Below are positions 1-8,561 of a stretch of DNA of 64,000 bases, piece by piece. The stretch covers positions 37,823 through 101,822 of the forward strand of contig JAACSL010000016.1 in NCBI GenBank assembly GCA_009993955.1. The letters are read 5' to 3'. Within the stretch, counting starts at the first letter, position 1, and every line of letters starts with the position of its first letter. Below the pieces are notes generated by a model. That model did no database searches. It saw only the letters and a program-made list of their open reading frames with translations, and was not told the DNA's origin. This DNA is from Paraglaciecola sp. Lineage in GTDB: Bacteria; Pseudomonadota; Gammaproteobacteria; Enterobacterales; Alteromonadaceae. The position numbers and the translations under genes were made by a program.

Positions 1-946
1 GTGGCTGATCAACCTTTACGCTCAAACTGTAAATGCCGTCAAACCGTCGTTGCTCTGAGGCTAAAAAATAGATGACTGATTGCGCCACCACCGCGCTACC
101 TGTAAAACGTGTTGCATGGTTTGGCGCAGTCTGCTCGCTCAGATGGATGCGTTGGCCGTTGCTTAACTCAAGAAATAATTTTTCGTCGGGCTGCAAAGCA
201 GGGGACAATTCCAACAGCCAACTCACCCTTGAGCCACTCAGTGCATTGATACTCATGTTGGTTTCATGTCTTTCGGCGGTCTGAGTATAAGCGGGTGGAG
301 TAATTGTCAGCTGAACCCCTTGCAAGATTGGCGTAGTCACTGGCTCCGCTGCCTCGGTCATTTGGGCAGGCAAAACTTGCTCAGTTATTTGGGTGGCTGA
401 AAAAGTGACGATCCCCCAAACAAAAGCGAGACTCACAATCACAAAAACATGAGTGTAAATAGCGGCCTTATGTAAACGAAAACGATTTGAAGTCCCGACA
501 AAAGTGCGCTGTTGCGCGTCTATCGCAGTGGACAGCAGCGGCAATATTTGCTGCTTTTGCAATCGTTGCACAAGGGCAAGTTGCTGCTCGTCTTGCAGGG
601 CTAAGTGAGCACTTTGTTGCAATGCAGGGTAATGCACATTCAAATGCAACAACACATTGTCTGCGTGAATTTTCTGGTAACCTTGTCTACGTCGCACTTG
701 CCATACAAGCAAAAGACTCAGGCACAGAAGCAGGACAACAGCCAGTATCACGCCAAATAACATGCCAAAGGTGGATAAGGTCTGCCACCAAGTCTGAATA
801 TCGGTGTTTGAAAAAATACTTACCATGCCCCCAGCAAACAATAGACTCGCCGACAGTTGCAGCATGGCTCGCGCGATATAATGCCGTCTAAGTGTTATCA
901 CCAGTTGCTGAAGCGCTGCGATAACTTCTAATTCACCTTGGCTCAT
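1..946 (-). CDS. Membrane protein of the MoxR/DUF58 operon, C-terminus cut by window edge
   Basis: The reading frame is open from an ATG at 946 to the window edge, giving 315 visible residues with no stop, so the gene continues outside. The ATG shares bases with the TGA of the BatA-like gene upstream (ATGA overlap), which makes it the fourth gene of a coupled operon. Hydrophobic segments lie near residues 29-45, 61-82 and 161-183. After the last one the chain looks extracytoplasmic, with a proline-rich stretch near residue 215 (ITPPAYTQTAE). The plan (short cytosolic head, paired membrane helices, long periplasmic part) resembles the DUF4175-like membrane proteins found beside MoxR/DUF58 genes, but I cannot confirm the family. 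Function is unknown; by context it is a partner of the MoxR chaperone system at the inner membrane. Confidence 0.75.
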   Translation of the reverse strand, partial: MSQGELEVIAALQQLVITLRRHYIARAMLQLSASLLFAGGMVSIFSNTDIQTWWQTLSTFGMLFGVILAVVLLLCLSLLLVWQVRRRQGYQKIHADNVLLHLNVHYPALQQSAHLALQDEQQLALVQRLQKQQILPLLSTAIDAQQRTFVGTSNRFRLHKAAIYTHVFVIVSLAFVWGIVTFSATQITEQVLPAQMTEAAEPVTTPILQGVQLTITPPAYTQTAERHETNMSINALSGSRVSWLLELSPALQPDEKLFLELSNGQRIHLSEQTAPNHATRFTGSAVVAQSVIYFLASEQRRFDGIYSLSVKVDQP

Positions 947-2355
947 AAGCGCCCCGTACCCACTACCAACACGTTTTTGCTGTGACGCCATGCTGCCACA
1001 CAACGTTCGGCACAGAATAACCAAGCCATAAGCGTCCACAGCCAGGTATGCAAAGATTGTAAATGGGCAGCTGGTGTGGATATTTGCTGCAAAATTTGTT
1101 GTTCGCTGGCCGACTCAACTTGCATAATTTGCTGTGGATTTAGTAGTGCCTGAGCGTCTCCCTGTAAGGCATTGTTGCTTACCCACTCACCCAACTGCAA
1201 GGCAAAACTGGCTTGCTTCGTGATGTCACTCCAAGCCGGATTAAATCGACTATTAAACCGCCAAATGTGGCCATTGCCAAAACGCGCATGCTCTAGCAGC
1301 GGCTGCTGCTTATCAGTAAGCCAAAGGACCTGCCACGCTAGGTTAGGGTGCCAGGCCTCAAGCTCAGTAGACGGGCGAGTACCAAGCTGTTGGCCGCCAA
1401 ATTTACCCATCAAACCTGGCAAATTAGCCTGCCATGTTTGCGAGGTATTGGCTTGGGCCGCATCGATGATCAAGCTGGCACCAGCGTTAACCTGTTGCAG
1501 TATAGGTGGAGGTAAACTTTGGTTACTCAGCCACAGGATAGCGTCCAGCGTGACGTTGGCATCTTGTGCATCTATCGTGTTGTTTAGCGACTCGTCTGAT
1601 GCGGTTTTTGCTTGGCGTTCATCGAGTGAAATTTGCCAGCGAGCATTTAACGACAGGGCATGCAGGGCACCTTTCACAAACTGAGCATCAAGGCTGCGAT
1701 CCTCCGCTGTCACTAACATAAGTTGCAAAGAATAGGGGCGCGTTTGCTCCATACGGTGGGAAAGATCGAGGATGTGCCATTCCACGGTGTGGGGCAGATA
1801 AAACGCTGTTGTACTGAAAAACTGGGCTCGATTGGTAACATACACATGCATCGTCGAGCCTTGACTCAGGTTCTGGGCGTGACTCGCCAGTTTTGCAAAC
1901 ACATTGGTGACCACTGTAGGTTGTGGCACATAGCGCTGGATATCATCAGCTTGTAATGTAAGCGGTTGCGCCGCTGGGCTATCCAGCAGAATGGCCGACT
2001 GCCCGTGTAAATCCCTCAGTAAAGTGGTTTTTTCTTGTTCATTGGCCTGGGTAAGCCAGTCTGCGCTCACCAGGTAGACAGCTTGCGGCTGCTGTGTTGT
2101 AGCAAAATGAGGCTGAGCAAGAAGCAGTGCGGCCATCAGCAGCAACAAGATGCGCAAAAGTAGCAGTAGCCACTGAGAGAGGCGCAGTTCTGAGCGGGGT
2201 TTGGCTGGGGTAGCAGAAAGCAAATGGCTGGCGGCAAACTCCACCGTTTTGGCTCGCTGTTCGCTGAGCAAATGAATTAACAAGGGTAGACCAATGGCTA
2301 GCGCCGTCAGCCCGTACCAAGGAGTTTGCCACATCAAACCAGCAAATTCACTCAT
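943..2355 (-). CDS. BatA-like membrane protein with N-terminal aerotolerance-regulator domain
   Basis: The N-terminus (PWYGLTALAIGLPLLIHLL followed by a KTVEFAASHLL stretch) is the two-helix BatA N-terminal domain. A second hydrophobic segment, very leucine-rich, follows near residues 60-85, then a long soluble region, and a last hydrophobic stretch lies near the C-terminus (LWTLMAWLFCAERCVAAW). An in-frame ATG 33 bases further upstream exists, but the ATG at 2355 overlaps the TGA of the DUF58 gene as ATGA, the same coupling used by the next gene, so I chose it (470 residues). There is no clear VWA metal-site motif. In MoxR operons such proteins sit in the inner membrane with the DUF58 protein and are thought to be assembly or stress factors. 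The exact role is not known. Confidence 0.82.
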   Translation of the reverse strand: MSEFAGLMWQTPWYGLTALAIGLPLLIHLLSEQRAKTVEFAASHLLSATPAKPRSELRLSQWLLLLLRILLLLMAALLLAQPHFATTQQPQAVYLVSADWLTQANEQEKTTLLRDLHGQSAILLDSPAAQPLTLQADDIQRYVPQPTVVTNVFAKLASHAQNLSQGSTMHVYVTNRAQFFSTTAFYLPHTVEWHILDLSHRMEQTRPYSLQLMLVTAEDRSLDAQFVKGALHALSLNARWQISLDERQAKTASDESLNNTIDAQDANVTLDAILWLSNQSLPPPILQQVNAGASLIIDAAQANTSQTWQANLPGLMGKFGGQQLGTRPSTELEAWHPNLAWQVLWLTDKQQPLLEHARFGNGHIWRFNSRFNPAWSDITKQASFALQLGEWVSNNALQGDAQALLNPQQIMQVESASEQQILQQISTPAAHLQSLHTWLWTLMAWLFCAERCVAAWRHSKNVLVVGTGRL

Positions 2356-3287
2356 CGTTTTGTGTGCCGTTTGCGCAGAAATTGCCACAATGTCTCAGTC
2401 ATCGGACGATCAATATTGGCGAGAACATGTGCAATTTGCGCCTGTTTTAACGCGGTTTCAAGTTGCTGGCTAAAGTGCTGACGAGCTTGCAAATACCGTG
2501 TTTTCACATCCTCAGCTTGCACTTGAATGGGCTGTTTTTTCTCGACATCAAAAAACCGGATCTGGCCTTGAAAAGGAAAATCACGTTCTTCGTCACTCTC
2601 TAATTGCACCGCAATAATATCAGTTTTTGCAGGGTTCAAGCGCTGCATAAAAGCACTAATCTCTTGATTATGCTGATAAAAATCACTGACCACAATGACA
2701 ATAGCATTGTCTTGTAGCTTGGCTAAATAGTGCTCTACATGGCCTAGTTCGGGAACCTGACCGCCCCCTTGAATTTGCGCCAGTTTAATTAAAGTGCGTC
2801 GCCAATGTTGGGCGCCACTCAAGGCAGGCAAGTAGTCCAAACGAGTACTGCTAAGAGTCAATAAGCCCACGGCATCACCCTGCTGCTGGGCTAAATACCC
2901 CAAGGTTGCCAGCAAGGTGCGGGCATAGTCGAGCTTGGTAATGGCGTGCTGGGCGTCGGTCTTGCTCGCTACTTGCAGCATCGACGCACTGCTGTCTAAT
3001 ACCAACCAAACATTAATATTACTTTCTCGTTCTGCTTCGCGGATAAAGTACTTGTCTGATCGAGCAAACAATTTCCAATCAATTTTACCTGGGGCATCAC
3101 CGGGTTCATAAGCACGAAATTGGCTGAATTCAATGCCTGTGCCCCGCGCCATGCTGCCATGCAAACCCAACAACATACCCTGAGCCAAGGTTTTGGCGAG
3201 CAGTGGCAAATCTTTAATACGAGCATATGCCCTCAAGTCGACAAGCGCAGTTGCGTCCTGACTTGTTGTATGTGTAGGTACGGGCAT
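2352..3287 (-). CDS. DUF58 domain protein (VWA-like)
   Basis: A 311-residue soluble protein. Residues about 50-85 carry the DUF58 signature (GIEFSQFRAYEPGDAPGKID, then WKLFARSDKYFIRE). Residues 98-102 (DSSAS) form the D-x-S-x-S start of a von Willebrand A metal-ion site. The ATG directly abuts the TAA of moxR, and the gene's TGA overlaps the next start, so it is translationally coupled on both sides. DUF58 proteins are the usual partners of MoxR AAA+ ATPases and are thought to act as adaptors that bind metal-dependent targets for maturation of secreted or membrane enzymes. The family call is firm; the target is unknown. Confidence 0.9.
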   Translation of the reverse strand: MPVPTHTTSQDATALVDLRAYARIKDLPLLAKTLAQGMLLGLHGSMARGTGIEFSQFRAYEPGDAPGKIDWKLFARSDKYFIREAERESNINVWLVLDSSASMLQVASKTDAQHAITKLDYARTLLATLGYLAQQQGDAVGLLTLSSTRLDYLPALSGAQHWRRTLIKLAQIQGGGQVPELGHVEHYLAKLQDNAIVIVVSDFYQHNQEISAFMQRLNPAKTDIIAVQLESDEERDFPFQGQIRFFDVEKKQPIQVQAEDVKTRYLQARQHFSQQLETALKQAQIAHVLANIDRPMTETLWQFLRKRHTKR

Positions 3288-4307
3288 TTAGTCAGCCAAT
3301 GGGCTGCTGGGCGTTTTAACATGGGCAAGCAAGGCATCGATAACCTGATCACTGTGCATGTTAGCTGCTTCAGCCTGAAAGTTGAGTAAGATGCGATGAC
3401 GCAAGACACTGTGAGCAACAGCATGAACATCGGGGTATTCGACGGCAAAACGACCTTGCATAAAGGCTCTGGCTTTAGCGCACAGGATTAAAGCCTGCCC
3501 TGCGCGGGGGCCAGCGCCCCAGCGCACAAAGTCTTGCACTTGTGAACAGTCAGAATGTGCCGGGCGGGTGCTACGTGTCAGATTTGCCACATAAGCAAAT
3601 ATAGGATCAGCCACCACCACATCACGCACCCACCGTTGTAGTTGCAAAATATCTTCCGCGTGCAACAGGGCTTGAATGCTTGCCACCATATTGCTGGTGG
3701 TACGTTTAAGAATGGCAACTTCATCGCTGGCGCTGGGATAAGCCACCCTTACAAACATTAAAAAGCGATCGAGCTGCGCCTCAGGCAAGGCATAGGTCCC
3801 AGCTTGTTCAACAGGATTTTGGGTGGCTAACACAAAAAACGGACGCGGCAGCGCATAACTTTGTCCACCGTAACTGACTTTCTTTTCTTGCATCGCTTCA
3901 AGTAAGGCGGCTTGGGTTTTGGGAGAGGTACGGTTGATTTCGTCAGCTAATAAAATATGGGTAAAAACGGGGCCTTGCTGAAACTTAAAAAATCGTTCAC
4001 CGCTGGCATGATCAGTTTCCAGAATTTCAGTACCAATAATATCGCTGGGCATCAAATCGGGGGTGAACTGCACACGTTTAAAATTCATGGCTAACGATTC
4101 GGCCAAACTGCTCACCATCAAGGTTTTGGCAAGACCCGGCACCCCTTCCAGTAAACAATGCCCCCCTGCCAACATGCTCATGATTAACTGTTCAATCACT
4201 TCCCCTTGGCCGACAATCACCTTGGCAATCTCTTGTTGCACATGGCCTAACTTGGCCTGCAAGCGACTGAGGTCTTGGGTTTCTTGTTGTGGATCATCGT
4301 GCTGCAT
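3288..4307 (-). CDS. MoxR-family AAA+ ATPase
   Basis: A 339-residue AAA+ protein with Walker A at residues 55-62 (GVPGLAKT), Walker B at about 117-126 (HILLADEINR) and the MoxR sensor stretch ATQNPVEQAGTYALPEAQLD. Length and motifs are those of a complete MoxR ATPase. The start is preceded by an AAGAAGAG ribosome site. MoxR proteins are chaperone-like ATPases that work with VWA/DUF58 partners on metalloenzymes or envelope complexes. It heads the tightly coupled run moxR-DUF58-BatA-like-membrane protein. The 77-base gap upstream separates it from the DUF4159 gene on the same strand, so it may be co-transcribed with the TldD/TldE/DUF4159 genes. The client is not evident. Confidence 0.92.
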   Translation of the reverse strand: MQHDDPQQETQDLSRLQAKLGHVQQEIAKVIVGQGEVIEQLIMSMLAGGHCLLEGVPGLAKTLMVSSLAESLAMNFKRVQFTPDLMPSDIIGTEILETDHASGERFFKFQQGPVFTHILLADEINRTSPKTQAALLEAMQEKKVSYGGQSYALPRPFFVLATQNPVEQAGTYALPEAQLDRFLMFVRVAYPSASDEVAILKRTTSNMVASIQALLHAEDILQLQRWVRDVVVADPIFAYVANLTRSTRPAHSDCSQVQDFVRWGAGPRAGQALILCAKARAFMQGRFAVEYPDVHAVAHSVLRHRILLNFQAEAANMHSDQVIDALLAHVKTPSSPLAD

Positions 4308-4384
4308 GCTTACTCTTCTTGCTGTATTTGTTTTTGTTTGTGTATGTTGCCCAGTGGCCAGTGTTTGCCTGCTGGAAAGCGGGT

Positions 4385-5092
4385 TTAAGCGGTCATTGCA
4401 TAGATAACAATATTTACCGCAAACTTGGTATTGTCGGTGCGCAAAAAACGTTTGTTGCGAAAGTCAAAGTCCCACTCACAGCCGAGATCTTTATTGCTGT
4501 ACAACACCGCAATACGGCCATTTATCTCTATGGCTTTTAAATAATTATGGACTAAATCATCACCCCAACCATTTAACTCAATGCTAGTGCGCGGTGGCCC
4601 GTCAAACTCAAAAAAACAGGAATAGATGGGATGATCATTGGCGATTTTTTGCAAGGCATTATCACCAAATAAGCCCTGCATCTGTTGCTCAAAGCTCTTG
4701 GCAAACATGCCATCTATGTCGTGATTGCAATCATCCACAAAGACAAAACCACCCTGTTGAACATACTGTTTAAAATTGCGTTGCTCTTCTTCGTTAAATT
4801 GCACAAGGCGGTGACCTGCCAGATAACAAAAAGGTGCACGTAACATCGCAGGGTCAGCCAAGGGAATAATGCGCTCAGTCAAATCCACCCGCAAACTGGT
4901 GTATTCGATGAGCGAGTTGAGGACGTTGGCAGGCATGCGTTCGTCCACGTCCCAATCGCCAGATTCATAGCTTAAGCGAGTAAAAACAAAGTCATACGTC
5001 GCATCGCTTGTCGCCATACTTAATTTGGGCAAACACGCAGCCGCTATGCCTAGGCTGGTGGTTTGCATGAAACGTCGCCGATTAAAGATCAT
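4385..5092 (-). CDS. DUF4159 protein with Tat signal
   Basis: The protein begins MIFNRRRFMQTTSLGIAA, a twin-arginine signal with a hydrophobic h-region. The mature part shows DUF4159 features (YDFVFTRLSYESGDWDVDER, then YLAGHRLVQFNEEE and GGFVFVDDCNHD), a family related to glutamine-amidotransferase-like folds without an obvious catalytic Cys here. A TTG 36 bases upstream would extend the frame, but the ATG at 5092 puts the Tat motif at the N-terminus, so I prefer it (235 residues). DUF4159 genes are often near MoxR/DUF58 clusters, and this one lies between that operon and an exported TldD/TldE pair. Expected location is the periplasm in folded form. Function is unknown. Confidence 0.82.
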   Translation of the reverse strand: MIFNRRRFMQTTSLGIAAACLPKLSMATSDATYDFVFTRLSYESGDWDVDERMPANVLNSLIEYTSLRVDLTERIIPLADPAMLRAPFCYLAGHRLVQFNEEEQRNFKQYVQQGGFVFVDDCNHDIDGMFAKSFEQQMQGLFGDNALQKIANDHPIYSCFFEFDGPPRTSIELNGWGDDLVHNYLKAIEINGRIAVLYSNKDLGCEWDFDFRNKRFLRTDNTKFAVNIVIYAMTA

Positions 5093-5107
5093 TGGACAGA
5101 CCAAGCT

Positions 5108-5129
5108 GTTGGGCTCATTCGAGCCCAAC
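5108..5129. other. Perfect 9-bp hairpin between TldE-like and DUF4159 genes
   Basis: GTTGGGCTC and GAGCCCAAC face each other across a 4-base loop (ATTC). The repeat lies in the 45-base gap between the TldE-like stop and the DUF4159 ATG. No T-run follows on either strand, so it is not a standard intrinsic terminator. It may stabilise the upstream mRNA end or uncouple translation. It also covers the alternative TTG start of the DUF4159 frame, which argues against that start. Confidence 0.5.
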
Positions 5130-5137
5130 TAGGCAGT

Positions 5138-6481
5138 TTACACAGCGTCAGATAAGCTGCTGAAGGTAAAGTCACGGATCTTCATCGCAGGCACCATACC
5201 CCCCTCAATACGAACGGGTTTACCCAAGGCTTCGATATTGTTGAGCATGACGATGGGACTTTCATTAAAACGGAAATTTTTAATGGGATATTTAATTTTT
5301 CCGTTCTCAATGTAGTAGGTACCATCCCGCGTCAAACCAGTGTACAGCAGCGTTTGTGGGTCGAGTGAGCGGATATACCACAGGCGGGTGACTAACACAC
5401 CGCGGCGTGTGCTTTTGATCATGTCTTCCAGTGATTCATCACCACCGGCCATCAACAAATTGCCATCAGCTGGCACATAAGGCACGCCAGTTTTTTTCGC
5501 CCAGTATCGACTATTTGGCATGTTGACCACCACACCATCTTTTATCCAATCGATTTTGTTAATGGGAGAGCCATCACTGCCAAATGGCGAGTAGGGGGCA
5601 ATGGGGTGTTGGGGATCAGTGTATAGATGCACACGTTCGTCAAACAACTTTTGGCCCAATTTGTTTTTGGCGACTTTTTCTGGATCTTCACCTTCTTTGG
5701 CTTTATTGCTCAGAAAGCTGCGCCCTTCGTCAGCCTGACGTTGAGACATATTATTAAACATATTTTGCAACAGCGTAACACTCGCTGCTGGCTCAAGAAT
5801 TACCGTGTATTTACCGGGTTCCATCTCTTTGGCGTCAACCGAAGACTTGGCTTTTTGAATGGCGATTTGTGAGGCTTTTGCCGTATCCAACAATTTAACA
5901 TCGCTAAAGTTTTGCGACGCCCAACCAGAACCTTTGCCATCTTCGGTGCGCACAGTGACAGAGAAGTCAACATTGGTAGAGGTGTTGTAAGCAAACAACC
6001 CTTTGCTGTTCATGATGGCGGTAAAACGGGTGTTTTCTTCCAAAAATCCTGAGGCGATGAGTTTGTCTTTTTTCGAGGGCTCAATACTGTTTTGCGCAGC
6101 TTGTGCCCTATCTTCGGGCGTGACCTGTGCGGTGGCTTGCACAAAAGTAGGGGTGCTCAGGTATTCTTGTTTGCCCAATACCGGCATGAATTCATCATTC
6201 TCGGGAGCCAAACGCGCTAGCTCTTCTGAGCGTCTCACCACTTTTTCTAGGGAGGCGTCGTCGAATTCATTGATAGTCGCTACACCGACGCGCTTGCCAA
6301 ATGAAGACTGCACAGCCAAGGTTACATCACTTTCTTCGCCGGCAGTCGATACTGTATTCCGTGCATAACGAATATTGCCACCCACCGCGCCATTGAGATT
6401 ACATTCAATTTCGTCGGCTTTAGAGTAGGCGATAACTTTGCTCAGCAAGTTCTTAGCGGTTTGTTCTGATAGTATAGTCAT
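5138..6481 (-). CDS. TldE/PmbA-family protein (inactive partner of TldD-type protease)
   Basis: A 447-residue member of the TldD/PmbA family. The N-terminal half begins TILSEQTAKNLLSKVIAYSK and continues with IRYARNTVSTAGEESDVTLA. The HExxxH zinc motif of TldD is absent, as in TldE, which pairs with TldD to form a heterodimeric protease. The start is preceded by AGGAAG and lies 15 bases after the stop of the TldD-like gene, so the two are co-transcribed. It is distinct from the housekeeping pmbA at 42417-43742. I see no export signal on it, while its partner carries a Tat signal, so it may be carried out with the partner or the signal may be for partner anchoring. Confidence 0.88.
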   Translation of the reverse strand: MTILSEQTAKNLLSKVIAYSKADEIECNLNGAVGGNIRYARNTVSTAGEESDVTLAVQSSFGKRVGVATINEFDDASLEKVVRRSEELARLAPENDEFMPVLGKQEYLSTPTFVQATAQVTPEDRAQAAQNSIEPSKKDKLIASGFLEENTRFTAIMNSKGLFAYNTSTNVDFSVTVRTEDGKGSGWASQNFSDVKLLDTAKASQIAIQKAKSSVDAKEMEPGKYTVILEPAASVTLLQNMFNNMSQRQADEGRSFLSNKAKEGEDPEKVAKNKLGQKLFDERVHLYTDPQHPIAPYSPFGSDGSPINKIDWIKDGVVVNMPNSRYWAKKTGVPYVPADGNLLMAGGDESLEDMIKSTRRGVLVTRLWYIRSLDPQTLLYTGLTRDGTYYIENGKIKYPIKNFRFNESPIVMLNNIEALGKPVRIEGGMVPAMKIRDFTFSSLSDAV

Positions 6482-6496
6482 GGTTACTGCTTCCTA

Positions 6497-8125
6497 TTAA
6501 ACCTTGCGGGCGGTGTTGATAATGTTGATATTGTTAAAGCGCGTCGTTGGGCATCCGTGTGATACGGCGCTGACCTGAGACGGTTGACCTTTCCCGTCAA
6601 AAAACGAACCACCTAAACGATAATCAGATTTACCCGCTAGTTGTACGCAGCTATTCCAAAATTCTTGGGTATTACTTTGGTACGCCACGTCTTCGATTTG
6701 ATCAACAATCTTGCCGTCTTTAATCTCGTAGAATAACTGCCCACCAAACTGAAAGTTATAGCGTTGCTGGTCAATGGAGAATGATCCGCGTCCTGCAATG
6801 TAAATGCCTTTTTCCACGTCTTTGATGACATCTTCAGCACTGATGTCTTTGCTATTGGGTTTAAGGGATACATTGGGCATACGTTGGAACTGCACGTCGC
6901 GCCAGCTTTGTGCATAACAACAACCATGAGATTCGGTCTGACCCAACATGTGCACTTGATCGCGCGTGGCTTCGTAGTTGACCAAAATGCCGTCTTTGAT
7001 CAAGTCCCATTCTTTGGTTTTTACCCCTTCATCATCATATGCCACATTACCCAAGGAATACTCTTGGGTTTTGTCAGCGAAAATGTTGACGATGTCTGAG
7101 CCGTATTGGAATTTACCACTTTGCCACTTATCTAAGGTGGCGAAGCTGGTGCCAGCGAAGTTAGCTTCATAACCCAAGACACGATCGAGCTCTAAAGGGT
7201 GACCCACCGATTCATGAATGGTCAGCATCAAGTGCGCAGGGTCGAGTACCAAGTCATATTTGCCGGGTTCCACTGATTTGGCTTTTAATTTGGCCTTCAA
7301 CTGCTGACCAGCAAGTTTGGCGTCTTCCAAAATATCATAGGAGTTACCGTAGCCAACACTGGCGCCGGCGATGCGAATTTTGTCTTTTTCTAGCCCGTCT
7401 AAATATTCAAAACCCATGCCCACAGGGTTGCCTAAACCCGTGCGCTGCTTGAAGCCTTCTTCGCCCACTGCGGTGGCAAAAAACGGCGCCCATAAACGGT
7501 GCACATCTTGATCGATATAACTGCCATCGGTAGAGGCAAAGTATTTTTGTTCGTTGACCAAAAATAAAATAGAGGTGACGTAGTTTGCGCCATTTTCCAT
7601 GGCGGCGGCATTCACTGCCAAAAGCAGATCAACCTTGTCTTTGACCGGCACTTCCATGGCGTTTTTGACAATCGGAGTTTGCCAACTGACTTCACCCACA
7701 CCCTTTACCGGGGCAAGCTGTACAGGGGTGGTTTGAAATTTAGAGTTAGCTTTGGCGACGGCAACAGCGCGCTCTGCGGTCTTGGCAACACTATCGGGTG
7801 TCATGTTAGATGTGGAGGCGAAACCCCAGGTGCCATTTGCAATAACCCTTATGCCAATCCCCGCAGATTCAGTATTAACGATGTTGTCTACGCGATTTTC
7901 ATTGGTTGTCACAAATTGGTTGAGGTAGCGACCAATGCGCGCATCAGCATAACTTGCACCTTGAGCCTTGGCAGCATTTAAGGCAATGTCTGCGAGTTTC
8001 TTTTTATAGGCCACATCCATGGGCTTATCTAGTATTTGTTCAGCACTGATAACACGGCCAGACAGGGGTAGCATTAAGCCACCTACGCCCAAGCCACCGA
8101 GCTTAATAAAATCTCGTCTTTGCAT
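6497..8125 (-). CDS. TldD-family zinc metalloprotease with Tat signal
   Basis: A 542-residue TldD homologue. It starts MQRRDFIKLGGLGVGGLMLP, a clear twin-arginine signal. The zinc motif HESVGH is at residues 304-309. A conserved Cys in SHGCPTTRF near the C-terminus could be the third ligand, by analogy with TldD. The ribosome site AGAGGA lies 7 bases before the ATG. TldD/TldE proteases cleave unfolded or modified peptides, for example in microcin B17 maturation in E. coli. An exported pair with its own operon differs from the cytosolic housekeeping TldD/PmbA. No small precursor-peptide gene is visible nearby. The family call is firm; substrate and the idea of periplasmic action are inference. 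Confidence 0.9.
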   Translation of the reverse strand: MQRRDFIKLGGLGVGGLMLPLSGRVISAEQILDKPMDVAYKKKLADIALNAAKAQGASYADARIGRYLNQFVTTNENRVDNIVNTESAGIGIRVIANGTWGFASTSNMTPDSVAKTAERAVAVAKANSKFQTTPVQLAPVKGVGEVSWQTPIVKNAMEVPVKDKVDLLLAVNAAAMENGANYVTSILFLVNEQKYFASTDGSYIDQDVHRLWAPFFATAVGEEGFKQRTGLGNPVGMGFEYLDGLEKDKIRIAGASVGYGNSYDILEDAKLAGQQLKAKLKAKSVEPGKYDLVLDPAHLMLTIHESVGHPLELDRVLGYEANFAGTSFATLDKWQSGKFQYGSDIVNIFADKTQEYSLGNVAYDDEGVKTKEWDLIKDGILVNYEATRDQVHMLGQTESHGCCYAQSWRDVQFQRMPNVSLKPNSKDISAEDVIKDVEKGIYIAGRGSFSIDQQRYNFQFGGQLFYEIKDGKIVDQIEDVAYQSNTQEFWNSCVQLAGKSDYRLGGSFFDGKGQPSQVSAVSHGCPTTRFNNINIINTARKV

Positions 8126-8275
8126 TTTTTATTCCTCTGCCGTCGTTATTTTTGTCGGGTTTTTTTATTAATTTAGGGTACAAAGGCGCCAGTTTATGCC
8201 AGCACTTAAAGCTCACTCAAGGTTGCATGGGGGCAATTTGTTGCTTAAAAAGTAACAAGGCGTGTCGATGGGATG

Positions 8276-8482
8276 CTATTCGGGTTTGAAAACGCCAATC
8301 ACACTTTCGTTGCTGCGTGTGGCGGCGCTCACTTGCTTATCGGTCTGGGCTTCATGATAGTCACAATGCACACACTCAATTTTCTCCACGTTGTTCTCAA
8401 AATATAACATGATCGAATCAGTGGCCTTGCACTTTGGGCAAACCGCACCGGCCACAAAACGTTTTTTTATTTTTTTCACCAT
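8276..8482 (-). CDS. yheV: YheV-family small zinc-ribbon protein
   Basis: A 68-residue protein with two CxxC pairs (CPKC and CVHC) about 23 residues apart, the zinc ribbon of the YheV family (DUF2387). The N-terminus MVKKIKKRFVAGAVCPKC is typical. In enterobacteria yheV lies in the same neighbourhood as yheS-yheT-yheU, and here it is divergent from yheS across 79 bases, which supports the name. Its role is not established; zinc binding is predicted from the cysteines. The 150 bases upstream of the TldD-like gene (8126-8275) contain no other gene that I can see. Confidence 0.85.
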   Translation of the reverse strand: MVKKIKKRFVAGAVCPKCKATDSIMLYFENNVEKIECVHCDYHEAQTDKQVSAATRSNESVIGVFKPE

Positions 8483-8561
8483 GATTTATTCGGCCTTTTT
8501 GTCATTCAAGTTGGTATCATAACGCTAATCAATAGTATGTGTTACGAGTAAGCCATCAAGA

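Noticed and set aside
1172..1684. A 170-codon plus-strand open frame opposite the BatA-like gene
   Set aside because: It is antisense to a well-supported operon gene, has no ribosome site and no recognisable domain.
4385..8125. Possible RiPP cluster around the exported TldD/TldE pair
   Set aside because: No small precursor-like gene, cyclodehydratase, radical SAM enzyme or dedicated transporter is visible nearby.
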